Shown here piece by piece: positions 35,669 to 50,363 of a stretch of DNA of 64,000 nt. Below the pieces are notes generated by a model. The model had not been told where the DNA came from and did not search any database. It was given only the letters and a program-made list of their open reading frames with translations. This DNA is from Anomaloglossus baeobatrachus (taxonomy: Eukaryota > Chordata > Amphibia > Anura > Aromobatidae), in the NCBI RefSeq assembly GCF_048569485.1, contig NC_134364.1, positions 129,495,089-129,559,088 of the forward strand. Direction: 5' to 3'. The translations under genes and the position numbers were made by a program. Each line of letters starts with the position of its first letter. The stretch's first letter is position 1.

Positions 35669-35713
35669 AGTTCTTCCTTATGTAATAGTGCTCTTTGTGA
35701 TTGTGTCTTGCAG

Positions 35714-35796
35714 GATGTGCCTTCTTAACGTACTGTGCCAGGGAGTCAGCACTAAAAGCCCAAAGCGCCCTCCATGAGCAGAAGACCCTGCCCGGG
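35714..35796 (+). CDS. CELF3: CELF3 coding exon 2 (second half of RRM1)
   Basis: The 83-nt exon encodes the rest of the split glycine and then [20 protein letters not shown] plus EQKTLPG. RNP1 is KGCAFLTY, with K from exon 1 and the G codon split by the intron. The length, the phase and the ending LPG are the known conserved exon 2 of CELF genes. The acceptor is TTGTGTCTTGCAG before 35714 and the donor is GGG|GTAAGTG at 35797. Together with exon 1 it completes RRM1, which binds UGU-containing [23 protein letters not shown] fits CELF3. The next exon (MNRPIQVKPADSESRG in the family) was not found in the window. Confidence 0.95.
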
Positions 35797-36295
35797 GTAA
35801 GTGCAGTGCAGCAGGGTGAGGGTTACATGCGGCATCACTCGCAGGCAGAATATAAATAGATGGTTATAATTACCAGCCGCGAGGAAGTGTCAGAGCCGGG
35901 GGAGTTGGGCGTCTCTGGTGACACTTGGCCACATGTGATGAATCCTTGGATAAGTCCCACCTGGGAGGGAGCAGACACTGGGAAAGGCTCTATGCTGTAA
36001 TGCCCGGGATTAGAGGCGGCAGGGCGAGGAGCAGCTCATACCCTACTGATCTGCTGTACCTGAGATGTGCTGCCATATAGAAGGACAGGGCGATGCTCTG
36101 CAGACAATGCAGATGATAATAGACTCTGATGAAAGGTTCTGCCACTGTAATTCACTGTAACATCTCTGCTTGCAGTCAGTGAATGAGAACATTGACCCGG
36201 CTGCTCACACACAACTCAGGTGGATGTAGGCGACATGTTTTCATTGACTCACAGCAAGCAGAAATCTTCAAAATGCTGATGACGCAGCCATGACT
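35797..36295. other. Intron 2, unique start
   Basis: This is the only clearly unique part of intron 2 close to the exon. It contains AT-motif segments such as GGTTATAATTACCAGCCGCG near 35860, and no exon. Intron 2 continues to the window end. Confidence 0.55.
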
Positions 36296-38870
36296 TGTTA
36301 TATAGGTGCTTGGTGGTATATTAGTGATGTATCTGGTGATGTGAGGTCCGGTATATGGTGCTGGGTGGTATATTGGTGGTGTAGCTGGTGGTGTGAGGTC
36401 CGGTATATGGTGCTGGGTGGTATATTGGTGGTGTAGCTGGTGGTGTGAGGTCCGGTGTATGGTGCTGGGTGGTATATTGGGGGTGTAGCTGGAGGTGTGA
36501 GGTCCGGTATATGGTGCTGGGTGGTATATTGGGGGTGTAGCTGGTGCTGTGAGGTCTGGTGCTCGGTGGTATATTGGGGGTGTAGCTGGTGGTGTGAGGT
36601 CTGGTGTATCGTGCTCGGTGGTATATTGGGGGTGTAGCTGGAGGTGTGAGGTCCGATGTATGGTGCTGGGTGGTATATTGGGGGTGTAGCTGGAGGTGTG
36701 AGGTCCGATGTATGGTGCTGGGTGGTATATTGGGGGTGTAGCTGGTGGTGTGAGGTCCGGTATATGGTGCTGGGTGGTATATTGGGGGTGTAGCTGGTGG
36801 TGTGAGGTGGTATATGGTGCTGGGTGGTATATTGGTGGTGTAGCTGGAGGTGTGAGGTCCGGTATATGGGGCTGGGTGGTATATTGGGGGTGTAGCTGGT
36901 GGTGTGAGGTCCGGTATATGTTGCTGGGTGGTATATTAGTGATGTATCTGGTGATGTGAGGTCCGGTATATGGTGCTGGGTGGTATATTGGTGGTGCAGC
37001 TGGTGATGTGAGGTCCGGTATATGTTGCTGGGTGGTATATTGGGGGTGTAGTTCGAGGTGTGAGGTCCGATATATGGTGCTGGGTGGTATATTGGGGGTG
37101 TAGTTGGAGGTGTGAGGTCCGGTGTATGGTGCTGGGTGGTATATTGGGGGTGTAGCTGGTGGTGTGAGGTCTGGTATATGGTGCTTGGTGGTATATTAGT
37201 GATGTATCTGATGATGTGAGGTCCGGTATATGTTGCTGGGTGGTATATTGGGGGTGTAGTTCGAGGTGTGAGGTCCGGTATATGGTGCTGGGTGGTATAT
37301 TGGGGGTGTAGTTCGAGGTGTGAGGTCCGGTATATGGTGCTGGGTGGTATATTGGGGGTGTAGCTGGAGGTGTGAGGTCCGGTATATGGTGCTGGGTGGT
37401 ATATTGGTGGTGTAGCTGGTGGTGTGAGGTCCGGTATATGGTGCTGGGTGGTATATTGGGGGTGTAGCTGGTGGTATGAGATATAGTATATGTTGCTGGG
37501 TGGTATATTGGTGGTGTAGCTGGTGGTGTGAGGTCCGGTATATGGTGCTGGGTGGTATATTGGTGGTGTAGCTGGTGGTGTGAGGTCCGGTATATGGTGC
37601 TGGGTGGTATATTGGTGGTGTAGCTGGTGGTGTGAGGTCCGGTATATGGTGCTGGGTGGTATATTGGTGGTGTAGCTGGTGGGGTGAGGTCCGGTGTATG
37701 GTGTTGGGTGGTATATTGGTGGTGTAGCTGGTGGTCTGAGGTCCGGTATATGGTGCTGGGTGGTATATTGGTGGTGTAGCTGGTGGTGTGAGGTCCGGTG
37801 TATGGTGCTGGGTGGTATATTGGTGGTGTAGCTGGTGGGGTGAGGTCCGGTGTATGGTGTTGGGTGGTATATTGGTGGTGTAGCTGGTGGTCTGAGGTCC
37901 GGTATATGGTGCTGGGTGGTATATTGGTGGTGTGAGGTCTGGTGTGATGGTGGTATATTGGTGGTGTTGCTGGAGGTGTGAGGTCCGGTATATGGTGCTG
38001 GGTGGTATATTGGTGATGTAGCTGGAGGTGTGAGGTCCGGTATATGGTGCTGGGTGGTATATTGGTGGTGTAGCTGGAAGTGTGAGGTCCGGTATATGGT
38101 GCTGAGTGGTATATTGGGGGTGTAGCTGGTGGTGTCAGGTCCGGTATGTGTTGCTGGGTGGTATATTGGTGGTGTAGCTGGTGGTGTGAGGTCCGGTGTA
38201 TGGTGCTGGGTGGTATATTGGTGGTGTAGCTGGAAGTGTGAGGTCCGGTATATGGTGCTGGGTGGTATATTGGGGGTGTAGCTGGTGGTATGAGATATAG
38301 TATATGGTGCTGGGTGGTATATTGGTGGTGTAGCTGGTGGTGTGAGGTCCGGTATATGTTGCTGGGTGGTATATTGGTGGTGTAGCTTGTGGTGTGAGGT
38401 CCGGTATATGGTGCTGGGTGGTATATTGGGGGTGTAGCTGGTGGTGTGAGGTCCGGTATATGGTGCTGAGTGGTATATTGGGGGTGTAGCTGGAAGTGTG
38501 AGGTCCGGTATATGGTGCTGGGTGGTATATTGGGGGTGTAGCTGGTGGTATGAGATATAGTATATGGTGCTGTGTGGTATATTTGGGGTGTAGCTGGTGG
38601 TGTGAGGTCCGGTATATGTTGCTGGGTGGTATATTGGTGGTGTAGCTGGTGGTGTGAGGTCTGGTATATGGTGCTGGGTGGTATATTGGTGATGTATCTT
38701 GTGGTGTGAGGTCCGGTATATGGTGCTGGGTGGTATATTGGGGGTGTAGCTGGTGGTATGAGATATAGTATATTGCTGAGTGGTATATTTGGGGTGTAGC
38801 TGGAGGTGTGAGGTCCGGTATATGGTGCTGGGTGGTATATTGGTGGTGTAGCTGGTGGTGTGAGGTCTGG
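36296..38870. repeat. Minisatellite, 52-bp unit, left block (about 50 copies)
   Basis: The unit runs GGTCCGGTATATGGTGCTGG, GTGGTATATTGGTGGTGTAG, CTGGTGGTGTGA. Frequent variants are TGGGGGTGTAG, CTGGAGGTGTGA and TATGTTGCTGG. Since 3 x 52 bp equals 52 codons and the - strand unit has few stops, a 676-codon - frame results, rich in H, P, T and Y. It is not a gene. The block is interrupted at 38871 by an LTR element and resumes at 53812. Confidence 0.96.
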
Positions 38871-39376
38871 TGTGATGGTGGAATATGGGGGTTGTGTATC
38901 ATGTTGTGTAGCTTCGTTTTTTAGGCGTGGTTCACTGTCCATTCTCTGTATTGCCTGTGTATGCATTGTATTGTCTGTAGGTAATCACCCCCTGTAGTAT
39001 TTCTGTCCCTAGGTCTGGGGGAGGGGGGCCTGGGATCCACCTAAACTCTTTGCTTACCTGAAGAATTGGTCAGTCAGGCTGGGAAGGACAAGAAAGAAGT
39101 ATTGAACCTCTGACGGAAAAGCTGAGGCTGCGGCCAGCACCCCAGAGAGACTGTGTAAACCTCAAATTCCCTGGAGAAGGAACGCTGAAGAAGTCTGACT
39201 GATCCCCGGGACATTTATGCCATTACTGGACTATATTCGTGTTTCTGGACTATTTTACCCTTTGTATGGTGGATTATGTTATAGACCGTTTGATTTGCTT
39301 GGAATAAATATTCTTGGATGGCTCACTCATCTCTCGCTCTGCTGATTGTGTGATATCGGAGAAGAACCCCGTCACA
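38871..39376 (+). repeat. 5' LTR of the second Gypsy-type element
   Basis: TGTGAT...GTCACA, 506 bp, with an AATAAA poly(A) signal at 39303-39308. It is followed by ACTGGTGGCAGCAG, the beginning of the primer-binding-like site, in which the hAT element lies. Confidence 0.88.
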
Positions 39377-39759
39377 ACTGGTGGCAGCAGCAGGGGCGTA
39401 CATAGAAATGATGGGGCCCCATAGCAGAATTTCTAATTGGGCCCTCTCCCAAAAAAATAAAATAAATAATATTCGACTGAGTCACAGAAGAGCATATCTC
39501 ACAACTTTGCAGCCCTTACCAAGTAATTTTCCTCTTATTGAAGCCCCTAGATTCCCCTTTCAGTGCAGCCATGAAATATAATGGCAAAAAAGTGCCCCCA
39601 ATACAGTATGATCCCCCCCCCCACAGTCAATTCTTCCACAATACCCTCCACACGTTTAGTATGATGACCCTACTGTACCCCCCTTCAACTAACCTGGCAA
39701 TGAATGGTGACCCCGACACAGTATGATCCCCAACTGTGACCCCCACATAGCCCTCCATG

Positions 39760-40200
39760 CAGTATAATGGCCCTTACTATCCTGTAAATAGTATAATGGC
39801 TCCCCCACAGCCCTCCGCACAGTATCATGGACCCCACACAATCCTTCACACTGTATAATTGCTTTCACACCGTATAATGGCCCTCATATAACTCTAGATA
39901 AAGTATAAAGGCTCCCTCATAGCTGTCCAACTATTATAATGGCCCCACAAAGCCTTCCATATAGTATAATGGGCCTCACACAGTCCTCTGTATAGTATAA
40001 TGGGCCTCACATAGTCCCCCATGTAGTATAATGGGCCTCACATAGTCCTCCATATAGTATAATGGGCCTCACATAGTCCTCCATATAGTATAATGGGCCT
40101 CACATAGTCCTCCATATAGTATAATGAACCCCACATAGTCCTCCATATCATCTAATGCACCCCATAGTCCTCCATGTACTGTAATACCCTCCCCATATTC
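39760..40200. repeat. Degenerate ~31-bp subrepeat inside the hAT element
   Basis: The units resemble AGTATAATGGGCCTCACATA then GTCCTCCATAT. They are near-identical around 39965-40120 and decayed on both sides. This kind of internal subrepeat is common in non-autonomous hAT elements. Confidence 0.75.
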
Positions 40201-40881
40201 CTTCACATAGCATTATGCACCCCCACTTTTTTTCAGAAAAAAACCTGTGTGCATATTTGCTACAGTGCAATAATCAGATGACAGGGAGGGGTTAAGATTT
40301 CAAGTATTTAATCTCTATTGAAAATAATCTTCCCCATATTGATATAAGAGAGAAAAAGGGACCTCCATACATAACACAATCCACTATACCAAGACCAATA
40401 ATACCACATACGAGGGGGAAATACCAGTACACCATGACCAGACCACATATTACATCCACACAGTGATCAATTACAACCACATACAAGAGGGAAATACCAC
40501 AACACCGTGAGCAGACCACATATTACCACCACACAGGGATCGAATAAAACCACATACAAGGGAAAAATACCGACACACTGTGACCAAACATATTATTACC
40601 ACATAGTGACCGAATACAACCACATAGCAGGGAGAAATACCGTAACTCCATGACCAGACCACATAATGACCAAATATCACAAACAAGTGAGAAATACTGC
40701 AACACTGATCAGACCACATATTGACCAAATAATACCGCATACAAGAGAGAAATACCACCAAACTATGACCAGACCACATAGTGACTGAATAATAGCACAA
40801 TAATGATCATGAATAAAAACCACACTACTAATAACAGTAATATTACCATTAATGCCATTATACACAGGAGCTCTGTATATA

Positions 40882-42438
40882 CACTTTGTGCAGAATTATT
40901 AGGCAAATTGTATTTGAGGATTTTTTTTTTATTATTGATCAACAACTATGTTCTCAATCAACCCAAAAGACTTATAAATATCAGAGCTTAACATTTTTGG
41001 CAGTTGGAGGGGTTTTTAGATTTGGCTTCTTAGGAGGATCTGTTTGTGCAGGTAACTATTACTGTGCAGAATTAGGCAACTTAATAAAAACCAAATCTAT
41101 TCCCAAACCAAATCTATTCCCATCTCACGTGTTTCTTTTCGCCAGGTAAACCAATATAAGTGCACAAAATTTAGAAATAAACATTTCTGACATGCAAAAA
41201 CAAAACCCCAAAAAATGAGTGAACAATATAGGCCCCTTTCTTTCTGATGATACTCAGCAGCCGACCATCCAAAGATTCTGTCATTGCTTGATCTGTTTAC
41301 GATCAACATTGCGTGCAGCAGCCACCACAGCCTCCAGACATTGCTCCCGGAGGTGGATGGACTGTTTTCCCTCCCTGTAAATCTCAAATTTTATGAGGGA
41401 CCACAGGTTCTCTATGGGGTTCAGATCAGGTGAACAAGGGGCCATGTCATTATTTTTTCATCTGTTAGACCTTTACTGGCCAGCCACGCTGTGGAGTAGT
41501 TGGATGCATGTGATGGAACATTGTCATGTATGAAAATCATGTTTTTCTTGAACAATACCAACTTCTTCCTGTACCACTGCTTGAAGAAGTTGTCTTCCAG
41601 AAACTGGCAGTAGGTCTGGGAGTTGAGCTTCACTCCATCCTCAACCCGAAAAGGTCCCACAAGTTGATCTTTGATGATCCCAGCCCATACCAGTGCCCAC
41701 CTCCACCTTGCTGGCGTCTGAGTCGGAGTGGAGCTCTCTGCCCTTTACTGATCCAGCCTCTGGCCCATCCATCTGCCCATCAAGAGTCACTCTCATTTCA
41801 TCAGTCCATGAAACCTTTGAAAAATCAGTCTTCAGATCTTTCTTGGCCCAGTCTTGAGGTTTTATCTTATGTTTCTTGGTCAGAGGTGGTGGTTTTTCAT
41901 CCTTCCTTACCTTGGCCTGTCCCTGAGTATGGCACACCTTGTGCTTTTTGATACTCCAGTGACGTTGCAGCTTTGAAATATGGACAAACTGGTGGCAAAA
42001 GGCATCTTGGCAGCTTCACGGTTGATTCTCCTCAATTCATGGGCAGTTATTTTGCGCCTTTTTTGCCCAGCGCGCTTCTTGCGACCCTGTTGGCTATTTG
42101 CCATGAAACGCTTGATTGTTCGGTGATCACGCTTCAAAAGTTTGGCAATTTCAAGACTGCCGCATCCCTCTGCAAGACATCGCACAATTTTGGACTTTTC
42201 AGAGCCCGTCAAATCTCTCTTCTGACCAAAAGAAAGTAAGTTGCCTAATAATTAAGCGCACCTTATATAGGGTGTTGATGTCATTACACCGCACCCCTCC
42301 TCATTACAGAGATGCACATCACCTGATTTACTTAGTTGGTAGTTGGCTCTCAGCGTATACAGCTTGGAGTGGGACGACATGTATAAAAAGTATCATGTGA
42401 TCAAAATACTCATTTACCTAATAATTCTGCACACAGTG
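40882..42438 (-). mobile_element. Tc1/mariner element (first), decayed
   Basis: The inverted ends are CACTTTGTGCAGAATTATTA and its counterpart ending TAATTCTGCACACAGTG, flanked by TA at 40880-40881 and 42439-42440. The length is 1557 bp. The flanking hAT sequence joins cleanly when it is removed (CTCTGTATA then GTGTCAGTG). It holds a broken transposase on the - strand. Confidence 0.93.
41281..42212 (-). pseudogene. Tc1 transposase remnant (DD34E)
   Basis: This is the remains of a cut-and-paste transposase. The N-terminal helix-turn-helix part (42212-41907; SLEIAKLLKRDHRTIKRF), the middle with WTDE (41937-41641), the next part with FIHDNVPSHAS (41660-41421) and the end with [11 protein letters not shown] lie in different frames, so at least three frameshifts have occurred. 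All three catalytic motifs (D in WTDE, D in IHDN, E in PIEN) are still readable. It is not functional. Confidence 0.88.
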
Positions 42439-43064
42439 TAGTGTCAGTGTACAGGTAATACAGTGATCACAAGTGACATTATACACAGGAATTCTGTATT
42501 TAGTTTACAGATAATACAGTGATCAGCATTGACATTATACACAGGAGCTCTGTATATAGTGTATATAGTGTGCGTACATGTAATACACTGACACCTACCA
42601 GTGACGTCTCTAGCTGAAGTTATTCATTTTCACTTTTCCTCTTCATCCGGCACTGACCGCTATTTTTTTCTTCCTGCCATGACGCGACTCAGCAGAAAAT
42701 AACACAGTCACCTACAGCCGATCAGTCTCAGAACATTCCCCACTTTTTCACCAATTTCTACATTACATCAGACTTTTGTTCACCCCATGGGAGACAATAT
42801 CCTCAAAATTAAATTATGTTATGGCAGTAATAATTTCCCCTACAGTAATTATCTCCACTATTTGCCACCATAATCCAATAATGTCTGGCCCCCTGTATTT
42901 AATAATATCTCCCATCCTAGGCCCCTATGTTCCTCCATCCCACGCCTATAAACTGCCCCATCTTGGGCTCCTATACCCACTATTCTGCCCATTCACAGAG
43001 GGGATGAACAAAAGATTCTTCTCACCTCCCTAGGCTCCCCCGGCGTCCTCTTGCGGCTTCATAT

Positions 43065-43823
43065 TGTTAGGGCCAGGTGGACGTTAGACCCAGGAGGTGG
43101 ATCCACTGGGCCGAACACCTTAATGAAGGCAAGGGGTCCGGTAGCCGGAGCACTATGGGTAGCAGGACAGTCCGTGCAAAAGAGTGGAATGGAGAAGTCC
43201 CTGGGACCACAGAGTCACTGATGGTAGTCCGGGTGACGGAGCTCAGGTTCGGAGGCCGAGATGTTGTCAGGCAGAGTCCGGAACCGATGGAGCGAGAGGA
43301 CGGGTCACCACAGGGATCAGAGATGGTACGGACTGACGGGATGGCAGATAGTCAGCGTTCGGGGTTCAGGAATCGGCAGGACCGGATGGCGAGGCAGGAG
43401 CGGCTCTAGAAGAGAGATAGGTAAGTATATCACAGAGACACAAGGAGACCTGACTCCTAGCTTAGGAAACACGAAGAACAGGCCCCGCCCACTTGGACAT
43501 TAAACCCCTTTATACCCTGTACCTGTGTGTTCAATTTCCTGTCAGTGGACGCTGGCCCTTTAAGAGAGGGTCAATGACCGCGCGCCCTAATGCGCATGCG
43601 CGAGGCCCGGGTGCGAGAAGCCAGGGCAGGGAGCGGTGTATAGGAAGCAGGGGAGCCGGCCTGGAGCAGGGCTGCCGACGGGCGCCGGGAGCGGGGACCG
43701 GGCCGCCTGGGGACCGCAGATGATGGAGGCTGGAGGCCGTGGAGCGGGGGACGCCTGACCGAGGAGCCGGGGAGCGTGGCAGGTGAGCCGGGGAGCAGAG
43801 CAGGGGACCCGGGGAGCGTGACA
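43065..43823. mobile_element. Solo LTR inside the hAT element
   Basis: It starts TGTTAGGGCC and ends GGGAGCGTGACA, 759 bp, GC-rich in the right half, and is flanked by the perfect 5-bp duplication CATAT (43060-43064 and 43824-43828). No internal element sequence is present, so it is the product of LTR-LTR recombination. The 5-bp duplication suggests a Gypsy-type element. Confidence 0.85.
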
Positions 43824-43914
43824 CATATCCGGCGCGGTCAAATGGCCACCCCACCCATCCGAGGCCGCGCGATGACATCAGAGGGCAGCGCATAGCAGTG
43901 ATGTTAAAATATGT

Positions 43915-44968
43915 GATGTGGGCCCATATACATGCATACACGGACAGGCACACACTGACACATGCACGCAGATGAGCACACACATACGCAGATGAACTGA
44001 CATGCAAACATATGTAGACACACATACATACACACACGCTTACATACATAGACACACAGATCTACGAAGACAGTCAGACAAATGCATGCAGCCAGACACA
44101 GACATACGTAGACAGGCACACAGACACTTGCATACAAATGCATACAGAAATGAACACTCATGCAGACAAGCACACACTTATACATACGTAAACACACAGG
44201 TATCAACACATCAACACACAAGAAGACATGCACACAGGCATGAGGACAGGCAGACATGTATACAAAGAAATGCGCACATACATGCATGTACACTTACATA
44301 CGTAGACACACAGACAAATGTACAGACATGCTGACACACACAGACAAGCACACGTACACATAGGAAGACACATGGACATGTACACACGCAGAAAAATGTA
44401 CACACATGCAGACAGGTGCACGTAGACAGACACCTGCACATATTCACACGGACACGCACACATATATAACCACACAGACAGACTCACGCAGACATAGACA
44501 CGCATACAAACAGACGCACACATATGTACACAGGCAAACACATGCACAGACACGCACACATATGTAGACACAGGCAAGCACACACACTCTTATGTAGACA
44601 TGCATACAGGCAAACACATTAACAGATACGCACACATATACAACCACGCATACAGACAAACGCACACATAGACACGCACACAAATACACATATGTAGACA
44701 TCCAGACAGGCAAACACATGCACAGACACGCACACATATGTAGACACAGGCACACACACACTCATATGTAGACATGCAGACAGGCAAACACATGCACAGA
44801 CACGCACACATATGTAGACAGGATCACACACACACTCATATGTAGACATATAGACAGGCAAACACATGCACATGTATGTGGTGTGTGTGTGTACGTGGAC
44901 ACACACGTAGGCACATACATGCACACAGAACACAAATACAGGCACAAATACATAGACACCCAGGCATA
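43915..44968. repeat. CA-rich degenerate microsatellite
   Basis: Irregular runs of ACACACAGACA and CATATGTAGACACAGGCA fill about 1 kb, and a short remainder appears behind the next Tc1 (46604-46690). The cysteine-rich - frames (MCVCLC type) are products of the repeat. Confidence 0.9.
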
Positions 44969-44970
44969 TA

Positions 44971-46601
<1,631 letters not shown>

Positions 46602-46906
46602 TACATACACAACACATGTAGACAGATATATTCTCATTCAGATAAACAGACATAAATATACACAAACATACACACACATTAGAGCAGTTCTTACCTTCCT
46701 CCGGGTGGTCTCTGGTCCAACCTGCAGGCTCCATTGTAAATCCTCTCCGGCGGGAAGCTGCAGTGTGCCGCCCCCGTGCCAGCAGCCGGCGCTGCTCGGA
46801 TCCGGGCCTTCAGGGTTGGCGGCTCGAGGGTCTCCGGACCCGGGGGTCTTGCGGACACGCCAAATAAATGGGGGGGACGTAGATATACGTGCTAGGCCGT
46901 AGTTAG

Positions 46907-47911
46907 TTCGTGACGCCACCCACGGTGTGTGGTGAGGTGGGACACCACCGCTGCTGTTATGGGGCACCCGGGGGAGATGTTGTGCAGTAAGTTGTTAACC
47001 CCTCCATGGGCAGGGATAGTGGCCCCGGGACCCGGTGGCTCAGTGCAGGGGATAGCGACCGCAGGGAGTGTTGGTGTACTCACGGTAATAAACCACACAA
47101 GTCTCTGGTAAACCAAGGTGATGGTGGCTGGTGCCGCGGCCGGTTGAATTTGGGTCCCTATCTGGTGGTCTCTATCTTTTTCCTCTGCACTGTTTGTGTA
47201 AGGTGGACTTTCCTAGTGTGAAACTCAGGAGTCCGCTCCCGGCTGGATGTGGCCTAAGGAGTCGTGCCTGCAGACGCTGGCCCGTGGGCTCTATGGGCCC
47301 TGGCGGTGACCTCTTATCCCTATCGGTGGGCTGTTGTCTTCTATGAGGGACTTTGGGTGGGACAGGACCTCTAGTCCTGGCCTCAATCGGTGAATTAACC
47401 AGTCCGCTTGGTTCTGGGTTCTGGCTTCAGAGTCCAAGTACCCCCCTTTGTGCTACGGTTTCCGGGTCGGTTCCCCGTGTCGGTACCATCGGGCTACAAC
47501 CCTGTCCCGGTCCTCCTCGGTTCTGCCGAGCCGTCTTCCCGTCTCCTGCTGACGGAGACCACCGTCTGCCTCCTAGCAAGTGGCACCAGGGCTCCAACCC
47601 TGGTCCTGTTCAACTTGAACTTGCCTGCTGGAGCTACACTTAGCTCCAGCCCACACTCCTCTCCAAACTCAACTCTCAGCTTCACTCTGTTTTTCCTGCA
47701 TCGGGCTGTCTGGACCCCTGGGTGGGCGTGTTCCAACCACCTGGTCACGCCCACTGGTGTGTCTGTCCTTCCCTAAGGTGGGGGTGACTAGGGTTTTCTG
47801 GTTGGCTGTGTGTTTCCTAGTGAGGGAACGGTGTAATGCGGGGGCCTATCTGTGACTACCTGGTTTTGTCAGGGAGTCACAGCAGTGCAGGGCGCACGGC
47901 GGGATGTCACA
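46907..47911 (-). mobile_element. Possible solo LTR inside the hAT element
   Basis: On the - strand it starts TGTGACATCCCG and ends GGGTGGCGTCACGAA, about 1 kb. Both sides show GTTAG (46902-46906 and 47912-47916), a possible 5-bp target duplication. The right end fits the TG rule and the left end does not, so the boundaries are uncertain. No coding part is seen, and I do not recognise the family. Confidence 0.45.
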
Positions 47912-48251
47912 GTTAGTAGACACGGCAGCATCTGTTAACTGTGACATGGCCGGGGCAGCACACAAAAAACTGAAGGCGCATTGCAACCCCGGCTGACACA
48001 GATACAGACGGCCCCGGCACAGCCGGTGGTGGAGCCGCCTGGGGCCCCCTGCCCTAGCCCAGCCGGCACTGCATACTCACCTCTCCTCACCACTGCTCCT
48101 TGTTCGCCCGCTGTCTGATCTCCGCACACCTCAGTACGGTGGTGACTGTCGCGCAGTAGTGACGTCACCGCTGTGCTGAGCTGTCAGAGAACAGACACCA
48201 GCGGGACAATGATCAGAAGGGAGCGCTGCGGTCGGTCTCATCATTACTTTC

Positions 48252-48284
48252 AAATGTATCGGCATCTGCGATGCCGATACATTT
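48252..48284. repeat. Subterminal hairpin of the hAT element
   Basis: AAATGTATCGGCATC and GATGCCGATACATTT form perfect 15-bp arms around TGC, about 130 bp from the right end of the hAT element. Such hairpins are common near hAT ends. Confidence 0.8.
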
Positions 48285-48435
48285 AAAAGTGCGATCCTGG
48301 GCGGGGGACCTGGTGCTGGCACTGACACCGCGGGCAGCCGCTCCCAGGCCCCTCCAGCTCACAGGCCTCATAGCAGTGGCGTGGCTTGCCTCTATTGATG
48401 GTACGCCACTGGGCAGCAGTGGGATCAACAGAGCA

Positions 48436-50232
48436 CAGCCTCATGGAGATCCACCCACAGAGTGAGTACAGAAACTGGACCACATCCAGTCTACAGGAGA
48501 GAGCCAGAGATCTGGGCCTGAGCTACCAGGGACTGAGTAAAGAGGCCTTAATTGATCTACTGGTGGATGCGAGCACCTCTTCCCTGATGTCTGACGGACA
48601 AGCACTGGGGATGGGGATCCCTGCCCCAAAAAGCCAGTGGTTGGTGTGGTATGACGAAGAGATGGCGGTTCTGGGCCCCGGTGTATCTCAGGAGTATAAG
48701 GAGCAGGCTGCTCGCCGAGCACAGAGGAGACAAGAATGGAGTCCGACAGAGGGAGTAATGTGAGTTGGACTGTAAACCCAGTGATCCGGGAGCCTGTACG
48801 GATCATCCGGGTGGACTTCAAGCCATTTGGTGAAGCTTCTGGAGATGTGGAAGGGTTCTTCAAGGATTTTGAGTAGCAGTGTGTCGTGATGGAGGTGCCC
48901 TACTCTGGCTGGATGTGTTTGTTAGTTGGACTCCTGAACGGAAGCCTGGCAAAGGCTTATCGCACCATTGCCTCACAGCAGAACCGGGATTACAACATTG
49001 CAAAGTGGACTATCCTGAATTATCATGCCATCACCCCAGACTCACATAGGGCACAGTTCCGAGACCTCCCATGCACCACGTGGGGGTCGTTTAGGATGTT
49101 TGCCCATAAGATGTCCCAGGCATGTCAGAGATGTCTGGAAGCGGAAAACGCCTTCACTTGTGGAAGATGTTATACAGGTATTTCTTAGAGGACAATTTCT
49201 TTACAAGTGCCCCTCAGAAATACGGGAATGGGTCAGAGAACGCACGCCGTGCACCTTGGATAGAGCTGCATCCCTGGCTGATGAGGCCCTTACTATCCGG
49301 CTTCTGGACAATAAGCCACACTTGCTCTTGCACCCCGGCCGTCTCCTGTTATATCTGACCCTCCAACCAGCCGTAGACCGATGACGACCACGGTTCACAA
49401 TCCTGGGCCCCAACAGTTCCGACCACACCCTGTGGGAATCGCAGGGAGGAGACGTTATGAGTGTGGGCAACCTGGGCACCTGCAATCCAGCCCCTCACAT
49501 CTCCATCTCATCTGGTGCATCTTGTGCACTCCATCCCGCCTGAAAGAGAGTTACCACCACCTCCACTGGAGTGTACCGCTGGCCCCTGCACCATAAATGC
49601 CCCTGTTGGGAGTGTACGGCCTCTGGCCTTTGTCACCAGGTTCTCCTACTGTCTTCTCCAGAATGCACATTGAAAGGAGTATGATGCAGCGCACATGTTA
49701 TCGATGTGGGCAGCCTGGGCATTTGCAAAACACTTGCCCTGCTGGTCGATTGAGGAATGACCTTGCACCAAATCGACCTGTTCGTTCTCTACAGCCAAAT
49801 ACAAGGGGGGAAGAGTTCTCACCCCTTCAAGTTGACTTGCCTAAGGACTCAGATACTCATGGTCGGCCACTAGGGGTTTATGGGGTGCGAGCCACAGCCT
49901 CGAGTTCCTCTTGCCCTCAAAGTAAGCACTTACAGGAGGTCGTGCTGGATGGACAGAGAGTCATTGGATTTTGTGACTCCGGGGCATTTCTCACAATAGC
50001 TAATCCCCAAGTGGTTCAGCCAGAGGCGATACATCATGGACCAGGGATTGTTATTGAATTGGCTGGAGGACAAAGGAGAAATGTCCAAAAAGCGACTGTA
50101 GATCTGGACTTTGGCTTTGGGGTCAAGCAATGTGTGGTTGGGGTGATGAGTGGCCTGCCTGCAGATATTCTCCTAGGAAATGATATAGGAGATCTACAAT
50201 GCCGATTTGTGGGTGCAGGAAACACAGTTTGA
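48436..50232 (+). pseudogene. gag-protease fossil of the second Gypsy-type element
   Basis: These are remains of the structural polyprotein of the LTR element. In order there are an N-terminal domain (MEIHPQSEYRNWTT), a SCAN-like capsid part, two CCHC knuckles (C-GQPGH type, near 49460 and 49700), and a protease-like part with IGFCDSGAFLTIA and ILLGNDIGD near its end. It is broken by several changes and part of it is absent. The architecture resembles the element at the left edge of the window. Confidence 0.82.
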
Positions 50233-50363
50233 GTGAAGGAGGACACAAAGGGAAGCTTGTCCTTACAATGTTACTGCTGAACAAGGGACTATCGACAGCT
50301 GAGCAACATGGACTTAAGTGAGGTGGCCAGAGGTCTGTGTAGACCTCATGGCGTACTCACTTA

